This document shows, one piece after another, positions 1 to 5,225 of a stretch of 5,225 bases of DNA (position 1 is the stretch's first letter; each line of letters opens with the position of its first letter). The stretch is from the NCBI GenBank assembly GCA_023299895.1, contig JALZWI010000240.1, positions 1 to 5,225 on the forward strand. Direction: 5' to 3'. The DNA is from Arenicella sp. (GTDB taxonomy: Bacteria > Pseudomonadota > Gammaproteobacteria > Arenicellales > Arenicellaceae). Made by a program: the position numbers and the translations under genes. Under the pieces are notes generated by a model, which saw nothing but the letters and a program-made list of their open reading frames with translations, ran no database searches and was not told where the DNA came from.

Positions 1-19
1 ATCATAAATCATATTTACT

Positions 20-889
20 ATGTTTAAAACTATTGGTGTGTTTGGAAAGTATCGTGATATAAGTGTTGAAAAACCACTAAAAAAGCTAACCAAACACCTT
101 GAAAGCAAAAATATTAAAGTAAAACTCGGGCACACTACCGCATCCGAGATTACACGCGATTTGCCGCAAGAGCGGCTTAATGATGATCTGTTTGTGGATA
201 TTGATCTCGCTATTGTGATTGGTGGTGACGGCACATTACTGCATGTCGCTCGGCGTATGGCACAAGCTGACATTCCAATCATCGGCATCAATCTTGGGCG
301 TCTTGGGTTTTTAACCGATATTGCGCAAGCAGATATGCTGAGCGAAGTAGATCTAGTTTTAGAAGGTAACTACAGCATCGAGAATCGAATGATGTTGAAT
401 GTCAGCGTTATGCAAGGTGATCAAGAAATTTATAAGCAAACTGCGCTTAACGATATCGTAATTGGCAAACACGCACTTGAACGACTGATTAGCTGGCAAG
501 TACATGTAAACCAACAGTTTGTTACCGCTGCTCGATCTGATGGTGTGATCTTTGCTACGCCAACAGGTTCAACTGCCTATGCTCTATCAGCTGGCGGCGC
601 AATCATGCACCCTGGAGTCGATGTGATTTCGATGGTGCCGGTCTCACCACATACACTGACAAACCGTCCGATTGGTTTACCTGGCACTGCCAATATTGAA
701 TTAACCATTCACAACCAAACCAAAGATTGCGCACATGTATCATCTGACGGTTTGATCGGTTGCAACCTTGAAGGTAATGAAGTTGTGCACGTAACTCGAT
801 CTAAATTCACTGCCAAATTTATTCACACCCAGAACTATAATTATTTTGCTATGTTACGCGCCAAACTTAGTTGGGGTGGCGCTCAATAG
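20..889 (+). CDS. nadK: NAD kinase (ATP-dependent, NADP-forming)
   Basis: NadK phosphorylates NAD+ at the 2'-hydroxyl of its adenosine ribose to make NADP+, in the cytosol, and so controls the NADP(H) pool. At 289 aa it matches the usual proteobacterial length (about 290). The hallmarks appear in order: GGDGT at residues 68-72 (catalytic/nucleotide loop), NLGRLGFL at 91-98, LND at 143-145 (Asp where Escherichia coli has Glu, as in other relatives), RSDG at 172-175, TPTGSTAY at 180-187, SAGG at 190-193, PHTL at 210-213, RP at 216-217, and an SDG near 242-244. The Arg before SDG is as in E. coli NadK; family knowledge links that position to preference for NAD+ over NADH. The ATG at 20 gives the standard N-terminus (TIGVFGKY). 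Only 19 bases precede it, so its promoter cannot be judged; the bases seen carry no Shine-Dalgarno sequence. recN starts 15 bases after its stop, and linkage of nadK and recN is common in Gammaproteobacteria. Confidence 0.97.
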   Translation: MFKTIGVFGKYRDISVEKPLKKLTKHLESKNIKVKLGHTTASEITRDLPQERLNDDLFVDIDLAIVIGGDGTLLHVARRMAQADIPIIGINLGRLGFLTDIAQADMLSEVDLVLEGNYSIENRMMLNVSVMQGDQEIYKQTALNDIVIGKHALERLISWQVHVNQQFVTAARSDGVIFATPTGSTAYALSAGGAIMHPGVDVISMVPVSPHTLTNRPIGLPGTANIELTIHNQTKDCAHVSSDGLIGCNLEGNEVVHVTRSKFTAKFIHTQNYNYFAMLRAKLSWGGAQ

Positions 890-904
890 CGTTGACGACT
901 AATT

Positions 905-2596
905 ATGGCACTGCAAGAACTTACTATTCGTAATTTTGCGATCATCAAACAGCTTGATATTGAGTTGAACGATGGACTGACCGTAGTGACTGGCGAAACC
1001 GGTGCTGGTAAGTCGATTGTCTTAGAAGCACTTAATTTATTGCTTGGCTTGCGGGCTGATATTGAAATGATTCGCCATGATCAAGATCAAAGTGAAATCA
1101 CTGCCTTATTTTCTATAAGTGACTTACCGCAAGTACAGTCGTGGCTGGAGCGACGTGATTTATTTGATGAAAGCAAAAATTATTGCTTGATTAGACGCGT
1201 AATTCGCCGCAATAAACCAACCCGCTGCTTTATTAATGACCAACCTACAACTTTGGCCAGTTTACGGGAGCTCGGAATTCTATTAGTCGACATTCATGGT
1301 CAACATGAACACCAGTCACTATTACGCCTAGCAACCCAACGTCACATTATCGATCAATTTGCGGATCACCAAGACAAGCTGGATAACATGGCTGCTCTGT
1401 CCGCTATGATTCATCGTATCGAACAACAGCTAGCCAACTTGACAAAAAATCAAACCGACAATGCTGACCGACTTGAATTACTGTCGTTTCAACTCAATGA
1501 ATTAGATGAAGCTAGCATTCTAGAGGGCGAGTTTGAAGAACTCGTACAAGAACTCTCTAGACTTGAAAATTCACAAGCGCTGACTGATGGCATACAACTA
1601 GCGATAGATCAGCTATATCATAATGACACCAGTAACGTCACTTCTGAACTCGGCAAACAAATCAATAAACTAACGGAATTGCTTAACTATGATAAAAATT
1701 TATCAGCCCCTCATGAGTTATTGAATTCATCGCTCGCGCAAATCGAAGAAGCACAAGATAGTCTTGAAGCTGCGCTACGGCAAGTCGAACAAGACCCTCA
1801 ACGATTAAAGGAAGTCGAACAACGGGTTGATACCATCATCAATTTAGCACGTAAGCATCGTTGCTCAGAACGTGAATTATCTGCACGACACGCCGAATTA
1901 CAAACTGAGTACGAACGTATTCAAAATATCAGTAATAAGCCTGAAAAGTTACAATCTGAACTTCAGAAACACAATCAAGAGTACCGAATCATTGCTAAGT
2001 CGGTCTCAGATAAACGACAAATAGTTGCGAGAGAGTTATCCAATCAAATTACTGAGCAGATGCAAGATCTCGGCATGCAAGGTGGTCGTCTTGAAATACA
2101 GGTTAAGCCACGCGATTCAGATAAGGCCATTGTCACCGAGTATGGCATTGATCAAATCGAATACTTGGTTAGCACAAATCATGGCGTGCCATTAAAATCT
2201 CTGCAGAAAACCGCTTCTGGTGGCGAACTATCGCGTATCAGTCTGGCCATTCAAGTCATTATCAGCACTCAATCAGATACCCCCACTCTAGTTTTTGATG
2301 AAGTCGATGTCGGTGTTGGCGGTAAAATTGCCAGCTCGGTCGGCAAGCGTTTACGACGTTTAGGTAGTAATGCACAGGTCATTTGCATTACTCACCAACC
2401 GCAAGTTGCCTCTCAAGGCCATCAGCATTTATTTGTCGATAAAGTGCAACATGACAACGAGACCTATTCAACCTTGATCAAATTAAAAGATCAAATGCGT
2501 ACAGATGAAATAGCTCGCATGTTGGGCGGTGACGAAATAACCGAGCGCACTCGCGCTCATGCCCAAGAAATGCTGGCACAATCAGTTAATATTTAA
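905..2596 (+). CDS. recN: DNA repair ATPase RecN (SMC-like)
   Basis: RecN is a cytosolic SMC-family ATPase that acts in recombinational repair of double-strand breaks, holding DNA segments or sister chromosomes together on the nucleoid. The protein is 563 aa (E. coli 553), so complete. The N-terminal half of the ATPase carries Walker A GETGAGKS at residues 30-37 and the RecN-typical DIHGQHEHQ at 129-137. A charged, Glu/Gln/Leu-rich region at roughly 150-385 is the expected short coiled coil. The C-terminal half has the ABC signature SGGELS at 438-443, Walker B TLVFDEVDVG starting at 461 (Asp465, Glu466), and the H-loop ITHQPQVA around 495-502 with His497. The start gives the canonical N-terminus (LTIRNFAI). 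It lies 15 bases after nadK and 10 before the next gene, implying one operon. I saw no CTGT-N8-ACAG LexA-like box just upstream, although recN is SOS-induced in E. coli. No Shine-Dalgarno sequence is seen. Confidence 0.98.
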   Translation: MALQELTIRNFAIIKQLDIELNDGLTVVTGETGAGKSIVLEALNLLLGLRADIEMIRHDQDQSEITALFSISDLPQVQSWLERRDLFDESKNYCLIRRVIRRNKPTRCFINDQPTTLASLRELGILLVDIHGQHEHQSLLRLATQRHIIDQFADHQDKLDNMAALSAMIHRIEQQLANLTKNQTDNADRLELLSFQLNELDEASILEGEFEELVQELSRLENSQALTDGIQLAIDQLYHNDTSNVTSELGKQINKLTELLNYDKNLSAPHELLNSSLAQIEEAQDSLEAALRQVEQDPQRLKEVEQRVDTIINLARKHRCSERELSARHAELQTEYERIQNISNKPEKLQSELQKHNQEYRIIAKSVSDKRQIVARELSNQITEQMQDLGMQGGRLEIQVKPRDSDKAIVTEYGIDQIEYLVSTNHGVPLKSLQKTASGGELSRISLAIQVIISTQSDTPTLVFDEVDVGVGGKIASSVGKRLRRLGSNAQVICITHQPQVASQGHQHLFVDKVQHDNETYSTLIKLKDQMRTDEIARMLGGDEITERTRAHAQEMLAQSVNI

Positions 2597-2606
2597 AATT
2601 ATTTAC

Positions 2607-3080
2607 ATGAAAACAGAATTCAACCACTTCGATGTAAGCTCGGCACAACTATCTGACATTGCAGATATACAAATATTACTAAATCATTACGCTAGCATGG
2701 GAGACCTGTTACCGCGCAGCAAACAAGATATCATAGAGAACATTGAACACTTTCAAGTAATTCGCGACAAAACAAACGTCATCGCTTGTGGTGCTTTAGA
2801 AAATTTCACTGAAGAATTAGCTGAAATTAGAAGCTTGATGGTGAGTTCTGAAATCAAACACAATGGCCTGGGTAAAAAAATCGTCGATGAACTAATCAAA
2901 GCAGCTCATCAACGTAAAGTAAAACGAGTCATGGCATTAACTTATGTGCCTACTTTTTTTCATAAACTAGGTTTTAAAACAGTAGATAAATCAATTTTCC
3001 CTGAAAAGGTTTGGGGCATTTGTGTAAACTGCTACAAATTCGATAACTGCGATGAAATCGCGGTTTTGCTCGAGTTATAA
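2607..3080 (+). CDS. GNAT acetyltransferase, short N-acetylglutamate synthase-like (ArgA C-terminal domain type)
   Basis: This 157-aa protein is a single GNAT domain. It resembles the acetyltransferase half of N-acetylglutamate synthase and the stand-alone or ArgH-fused short forms, which acetylate glutamate with acetyl-CoA as the first step of arginine synthesis. Seen in the sequence: LLPRS at 34-38 (compare LVRRS in E. coli ArgA), VIACGALENF at 58-67, AEIRSLMV at 72-79, an acetyl-CoA pyrophosphate loop KHNGLGK at 84-90, and LTYVPTFFHKLGF at 111-123. A Cys-bearing C-terminal motif, NCYKFDNCDE, lies at 141-150. There is no amino-acid-kinase domain, so it is not full-length ArgA. The ATG at 2607 is preferred: an in-frame ATG at 2559 would overlap recN by 38 bases and add a nonfamily N-terminus. 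The gene sits 10 bases after recN and 15 before bamE, and is AT-richer than recN. The fold is near certain, the NAGS family likely, the substrate inferred; other amino-acid acetylation is possible. Confidence 0.85.
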   Translation: MKTEFNHFDVSSAQLSDIADIQILLNHYASMGDLLPRSKQDIIENIEHFQVIRDKTNVIACGALENFTEELAEIRSLMVSSEIKHNGLGKKIVDELIKAAHQRKVKRVMALTYVPTFFHKLGFKTVDKSIFPEKVWGICVNCYKFDNCDEIAVLLEL

Positions 3081-3095
3081 ATTAAATTCAATACT

Positions 3096-3596
3096 ATGAA
3101 AACAATAGCAAATCTAATGAAATACACTATTCGATTATCAATCATTGTTATAACAATGTTATTCTTAACCGCATGTATTCGACCATATCAACCAGATGTT
3201 CAGCAAGGCAATATCATTAACAACAGTGATTTAATGCAAATTAAATACGGTATGAATAAGCAAGAAATTTTATTCATACTCGGCACACCATTAGTAATTG
3301 ACCCTTTTAACCAATCACGCTGGGATTATTATTACTCGAAAAAAAGTTACCGCGATAGAGAAACAATGACTCGCCTTATTACTGTTACTTTTGATGGTGA
3401 TAACCTGATCAATCTACAGGGCGATGCAGACTTGTCTACCATTGCTAGTTTAGAGCCTAGCACTGAAGACACGCAACATGGCGGTACAGTAATCACAAAA
3501 CCGACACATCGTGCAAAAGGTTTTTTGACTAGATTATTTAACAAGGATCCTAAACCAGCAGAAGATGACCCTGAACCAGTAGAAGACCCTAGCTAG
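3096..3596 (+). CDS. bamE: Outer-membrane assembly lipoprotein BamE (SmpA/OmlA family)
   Basis: BamE is a small lipoprotein of the BAM complex. It sits on the periplasmic face of the outer membrane, binds BamD and phospholipid, and helps BamA insert beta-barrel proteins. Residues 9-26 are a hydrophobic signal segment ending in the lipobox LTAC (24-27), so the mature protein begins at lipidated Cys27. Residue +2 is Ile, not Asp, consistent with Lol export to the outer membrane. Family motifs follow: RPYQPDVQQGN at 29-39, KYGMNKQEI at 50-58, LGTPLVIDPF at 62-71 and the WDYYY stretch at 76-80. At 166 aa it is longer than E. coli BamE (113) and closer to pseudomonad OmlA. The extra C-terminus ends in acidic proline-rich repeats. 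ATG at 3096 is used; Met8 (3117) would also leave a good 19-residue signal peptide. It is probably the last gene of the nadK-recN operon and converges with rnfH. Confidence 0.95.
   Translation: MKTIANLMKYTIRLSIIVITMLFLTACIRPYQPDVQQGNIINNSDLMQIKYGMNKQEILFILGTPLVIDPFNQSRWDYYYSKKSYRDRETMTRLITVTFDGDNLINLQGDADLSTIASLEPSTEDTQHGGTVITKPTHRAKGFLTRLFNKDPKPAEDDPEPVEDPS
3546..3587 (+). repeat. Two degenerate 21-base repeats in the bamE tail (DPKPAED / DPEPVED)
   Basis: Two adjacent 21-base units (3546-3566 and 3567-3587) match at 17 of 21 positions. They encode the seven-residue repeats DPKPAED and DPEPVED, residues 151-164 of BamE, followed by a closing Pro-Ser. Three of the four differences are silent or conservative (GAT/GAC twice, GCA/GTA), which suggests an old duplication kept in frame. 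The tail is acidic, proline-rich and probably disordered in the periplasm. It could be a spacer or a wall-contacting extension; the function is unknown. Confidence 0.7.
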
Positions 3597-3652
3597 CTCA
3601 AGGCTGTTTAATTTAAGCTCAAGGCTGTTTAATTTAAGCTCAAGGCTGTTTA
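3595..3652. repeat. 21-base tandem repeat (2.8 copies) at the convergent bamE/rnfH junction
   Basis: Units at 3595-3615 and 3616-3636 are identical. The third, 3637-3652, keeps the first 16 bases (AGCTCAAGGCTGTTTA) and lacks the final ATTTA. The array begins on the last two bases of the bamE TAG and ends inside rnfH, so it fills the whole 43-base gap between the two stop codons. Read on the minus strand, the third unit holds the last codons of rnfH (Lys-Gln-Pro-TGA), and the other units repeat that same end downstream. Since 21 is seven codons, every copy puts TGA and TAA in the rnfH frame. In plus-strand RNA each unit could form only a tiny stem (AGCU/GGCU, three-base loop) followed by U-rich sequence. 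I see no strong bidirectional terminator, so a weak terminator role is a guess. Confidence 0.9.
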
Positions 3653-3963
3653 TTCCCCATAGTCTTACCGAGTAACGCCAGTTGCCGGCGTACTTCTTTG
3701 GGGTCAGCCGTGAGTGGCCGATAAATTTCCACACGATCCCCTTCTTCAAGCAATGTATCAAGATCAACTTTTTTCGAATAAATTCCAAGACGTATGCTAC
3801 CCATCGAGCATCCAGAAAGTGCCGTAATTTCATTCAAGAAACTAGACTCTTCAACCAAGTCACCAACACTTTGTCCACGTTGCATCGCTAGCTCTTTAAT
3901 CCATTGCTGTTCTTTTGTGGCGTACACAATACTGACCGAAATTTTATGCATTAGCTGACCCAT
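3640..3963 (-). CDS. rnfH: RnfH family ubiquitin-like protein (RatB/YfjF)
   Basis: RnfH is a small cytosolic beta-grasp (ubiquitin/ThiS-like fold) protein. It was named from its link to Rnf electron-transport genes in some bacteria, but its biochemical job is not settled. The 107-aa product has the family pattern: ISVSIVYAT at residues 8-16 (first beta strand), GIYSKKV at 60-66, and the diagnostic GDRVEIYRPLTADPKEVRR at 75-93. The extra N-terminal residues and a short Lys-rich tail are unremarkable. The start is uncertain: ATG at 3963 overlaps ratA by 20 bases, while the second ATG at 3951 (Met5) overlaps it by 8 and gives an N-terminus closer to E. coli RnfH. Neither has a clear Shine-Dalgarno sequence, so translation may be coupled to ratA. 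Its final codons lie in the third copy of the 21-base tandem repeat. The pairing with ratA upstream is conserved in Gammaproteobacteria. Confidence 0.93.
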   Translation of the reverse strand: MGQLMHKISVSIVYATKEQQWIKELAMQRGQSVGDLVEESSFLNEITALSGCSMGSIRLGIYSKKVDLDTLLEEGDRVEIYRPLTADPKEVRRQLALLGKTMGNKQP

Positions 3964-4384
3964 ATAATACTTTTGCTCGATCCTGGAATGCTTCTAGCTG
4001 CGCGGTAATAATATTTGTGAAAACTTTTGCCATCATATGTTTAGTTAAAGAGCGCTCAAAATCAAAGTTCATATTAAGTGATACTTTACAGGCTTCATCA
4101 CTCAGCGCAAAAAACAGCCACTCTCCACTAAGAGACGTGAATGGTCCATCAACTAGTCTTAGCTTGATAGACTGATTTCGTGTATTCAAATTACGTGTGG
4201 TAAATTCGATGTTGAGCCTGGCATATGAAATAACCAATTTCGCGATAACTTCTTCTTCACTCTCGCTAATGATTTTACTCGCCTGACACCAATTTAAGAA
4301 GCCTGGATATGATCGAATATCGGCAACCACATCATACATTTGACGGGCACTGTACGGCAGTAAAGCGGACCTGGAAATATTCAT
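3944..4384 (-). CDS. ratA: RatA, SRPBCC/START-domain protein (COQ10-like)
   Basis: RatA belongs to the polyketide cyclase/START-like family that includes mitochondrial COQ10, a ubiquinone-binding protein needed for respiration. In E. coli it was reported to block association of ribosomal subunits, hence the name, so its main role is debated between a lipid/quinone chaperone and a translation inhibitor. The 146-aa product aligns end to end with E. coli RatA: ISRSALLPYSARQMYDVV at residues 3-20, the SYPGFL stretch at 25-30, FTTRN at 61-65, LVDGPF at 77-82, a Phe-rich strand NFDFE at 106-110, and a C-terminal helix with AFQDRAK at 132-138 that would close the hydrophobic cavity. The ATG at 4384 gives the standard N-terminus. 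It begins 22 bases after the transporter stop and overlaps rnfH at its 3' end, so all three are probably one transcript. No Shine-Dalgarno sequence is visible (leader CAATCAAT before ATG). Confidence 0.95.
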   Translation of the reverse strand: MNISRSALLPYSARQMYDVVADIRSYPGFLNWCQASKIISESEEEVIAKLVISYARLNIEFTTRNLNTRNQSIKLRLVDGPFTSLSGEWLFFALSDEACKVSLNMNFDFERSLTKHMMAKVFTNIITAQLEAFQDRAKVLYGSANA

Positions 4385-4406
4385 ATTGATTGACTATCAA
4401 ATTGTG

Positions 4407-5225
4407 TTAAAGGCGCGAGTAAATCACCATGATTAAAACACCTCCTATTATAAGCGGTGCGATGACACGAGTGCAAAATCGCCATATTTTGTAGGCTAGA
4501 TTGAACCCTATTGATAAAGCTTCCTTTGACTGAGCCTGCGAAAACTTCCAGCCAGTAAAAATAGCGATAAGCAACGCGGTCACTGGCATCAATAAATGCG
4601 TTGTTAAAATATTGAATAAATCGAAGAAACCATTCGTCTGTAGATTATCAAAATAATAAAAGCTGAATCTGTATTCACTAAAAGAGTAAACCGACAACCA
4701 GCCAACCCCCCATGCAAAGACACCAACAACCCAAGCAGCTACGCGCCTCGAAACACGAAACTGATCTATAGACCAGGCTATTGCAGGCTCAAGTAAAGCA
4801 AAAGATGAAGTCAAAGCAGCTACCAGCAACAACGAAAAAAACAAGGTGCTCCACAGTACACTGTTTTCGGTCATTTGTGAAAACGCTACTGGTAATGTTT
4901 GAAAGATCAACCCTGGGCCAGCATCGGGACGCACCCCAAAGGCAAAGACAATCGAAAAAATCATTAGGGCCATCAACACGGCAACGACGGTATCCGATAT
5001 TAGAATAACCGCAGAGCCAGAAAATAATGGCCTTCCATCACTTAAATATGCGCCATACATCATTAATACGCCGGCACCAATACTCAACGAGAACAACGCC
5101 TGACTGAATGCACTGACAATCAATTCTGGGCTAATTGCATTCAAATCCACGGTAAAGATAAATTGCATGGCGCGTTCAAAATCACCGACTTGGCTGGCGT
5201 AGATACACAACCAAACCAACAAACC
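4407..5225 (-). CDS. Sodium-dependent transporter, neurotransmitter:sodium symporter (NSS/SNF) family, C-terminal part
   Basis: This is the C-terminal 272 residues of an inner-membrane transporter of the LeuT/MhsT/Tyt1 family, which imports amino acids or similar solutes with Na+. The frame stays open to the window edge, and bacterial NSS proteins are about 440-500 aa, so roughly the first 40% is missing. Numbering from the first visible residue, the TM6 substrate/Na+ region is SQALFSLSIGAG at about 41-52, with Ser where LeuT has Thr254 and Ser256. TM7 has SDTVVA at 77-82. The TM8 Na2-site motif ALTSS is at 137-141 (LeuT Ala351/Thr354/Ser355), followed by LLEP. TM9 and TM10 follow, and the chain ends after a helix matching LeuT TM11 (IWRFCTRVIAPL), so it lacks TM12, as in many prokaryotic members. 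The substrate cannot be deduced from this half. It ends 22 bases before ratA, suggesting co-transcription. A TTG near the edge is not a credible start. Confidence 0.93.
   Translation of the reverse strand, partial: GLLVWLCIYASQVGDFERAMQFIFTVDLNAISPELIVSAFSQALFSLSIGAGVLMMYGAYLSDGRPLFSGSAVILISDTVVAVLMALMIFSIVFAFGVRPDAGPGLIFQTLPVAFSQMTENSVLWSTLFFSLLLVAALTSSFALLEPAIAWSIDQFRVSRRVAAWVVGVFAWGVGWLSVYSFSEYRFSFYYFDNLQTNGFFDLFNILTTHLLMPVTALLIAIFTGWKFSQAQSKEALSIGFNLAYKIWRFCTRVIAPLIIGGVLIMVIYSRL

Noticed and set aside
892..935. Possible sigma-70 promoter for recN (TTGACG at 892-897)
   Set aside because: There is no -10-like hexamer at 16-18 bases spacing, and the element would place the start inside recN.
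2559..2606. Longer start for the acetyltransferase (ATG at 2559, 16 extra residues)
   Set aside because: It overlaps recN by 38 bases, and the added residues are the RecN C-terminus read in another frame. The ATG at 2607 gives a family-length protein.
3597..3660. Intrinsic terminator between bamE and rnfH
   Set aside because: No GC-rich stem followed by a T-run is present on either strand. Only very short AGCT/GGCT pairings within the repeat were found.
3347..3833. Minus-strand open frames at 3347-3544 and 3534-3833
   Set aside because: They lie opposite bamE or in another frame of rnfH and match no family. The repeated NSLELKL in the second is only the 21-base repeat translated out of frame.
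3682..3891. Plus-strand open frame of 69 codons opposite rnfH
   Set aside because: It is fully antisense to a well-supported rnfH and has no recognisable domain or start context.
3640..4384. ratA-rnfH as a toxin-antitoxin module
   Set aside because: The name RatA/RatB suggests this, but conserved core-gene context and the COQ10/START and beta-grasp folds argue for housekeeping roles. The sequence offers no support for an antitoxin.
4781..5008. Plus-strand open frame of 75 codons opposite the transporter
   Set aside because: It is antisense to conserved TM7-TM8 coding sequence. Its Lys/Gln/Arg/Ser-rich low-complexity composition is typical of a shadow frame.
5220..5222. TTG as start of the transporter
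   Set aside because: The frame continues to the window edge, and the visible part begins in the middle of the NSS fold, so the gene is truncated by the window.

Overview
The window looks like chromosomal DNA from a gammaproteobacterium, probably a non-enteric and possibly marine lineage. The evidence is the neighbourhood nadK-recN-(insert)-bamE facing ratA-rnfH. This is a variant of the conserved recN/bamE/rnfH/ratA/smpB block of Gammaproteobacteria. The protein sequences are diverged from the Escherichia and Pseudomonas versions but keep all family hallmarks. Base composition is moderate: about 45% GC in the parts of recN counted by hand and about 37% in the acetyltransferase gene. No tRNA, rRNA, CRISPR array or insertion sequence was seen. 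The window is almost fully coding, and all six start regions inside it are visible.

Plus strand, 20-3596: four tightly packed genes with gaps of 15, 10 and 15 bases, probably one operon. They are nadK (NAD kinase), recN (SMC-like DNA repair ATPase), a GNAT acetyltransferase of the short N-acetylglutamate-synthase (ArgA C-terminal domain) type, and bamE (outer-membrane lipoprotein of the BAM complex, with an acidic proline-rich tail). The acetyltransferase is the unexpected member. It sits between recN and bamE and may supply the first step of arginine synthesis.

Convergent junction, 3595-3652: a 21-base tandem repeat (two full copies and a 16-base third) starts on the last two bases of the bamE stop codon and runs into the 3' end of rnfH. 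It fills the 43-base gap between the two convergent genes and repeats the rnfH stop-codon region. No classical terminator is visible there.

Minus strand, 3640-5225: a partial gene for a sodium-dependent neurotransmitter-symporter-family transporter (N-terminal half outside the window), then ratA (START-domain/COQ10-like protein) and rnfH (ubiquitin-like beta-grasp protein). ratA and rnfH overlap, and the transporter ends 22 bases before ratA, so the three are probably co-transcribed. In many relatives smpB lies divergently upstream of ratA; here the transporter occupies that side, and smpB may lie beyond the window (inference).

None of the six visible start codons has a recognisable Shine-Dalgarno sequence. 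I saw no clear new biological system. The best leads are the acetyltransferase, the stop-codon repeat and the missing Shine-Dalgarno signals.
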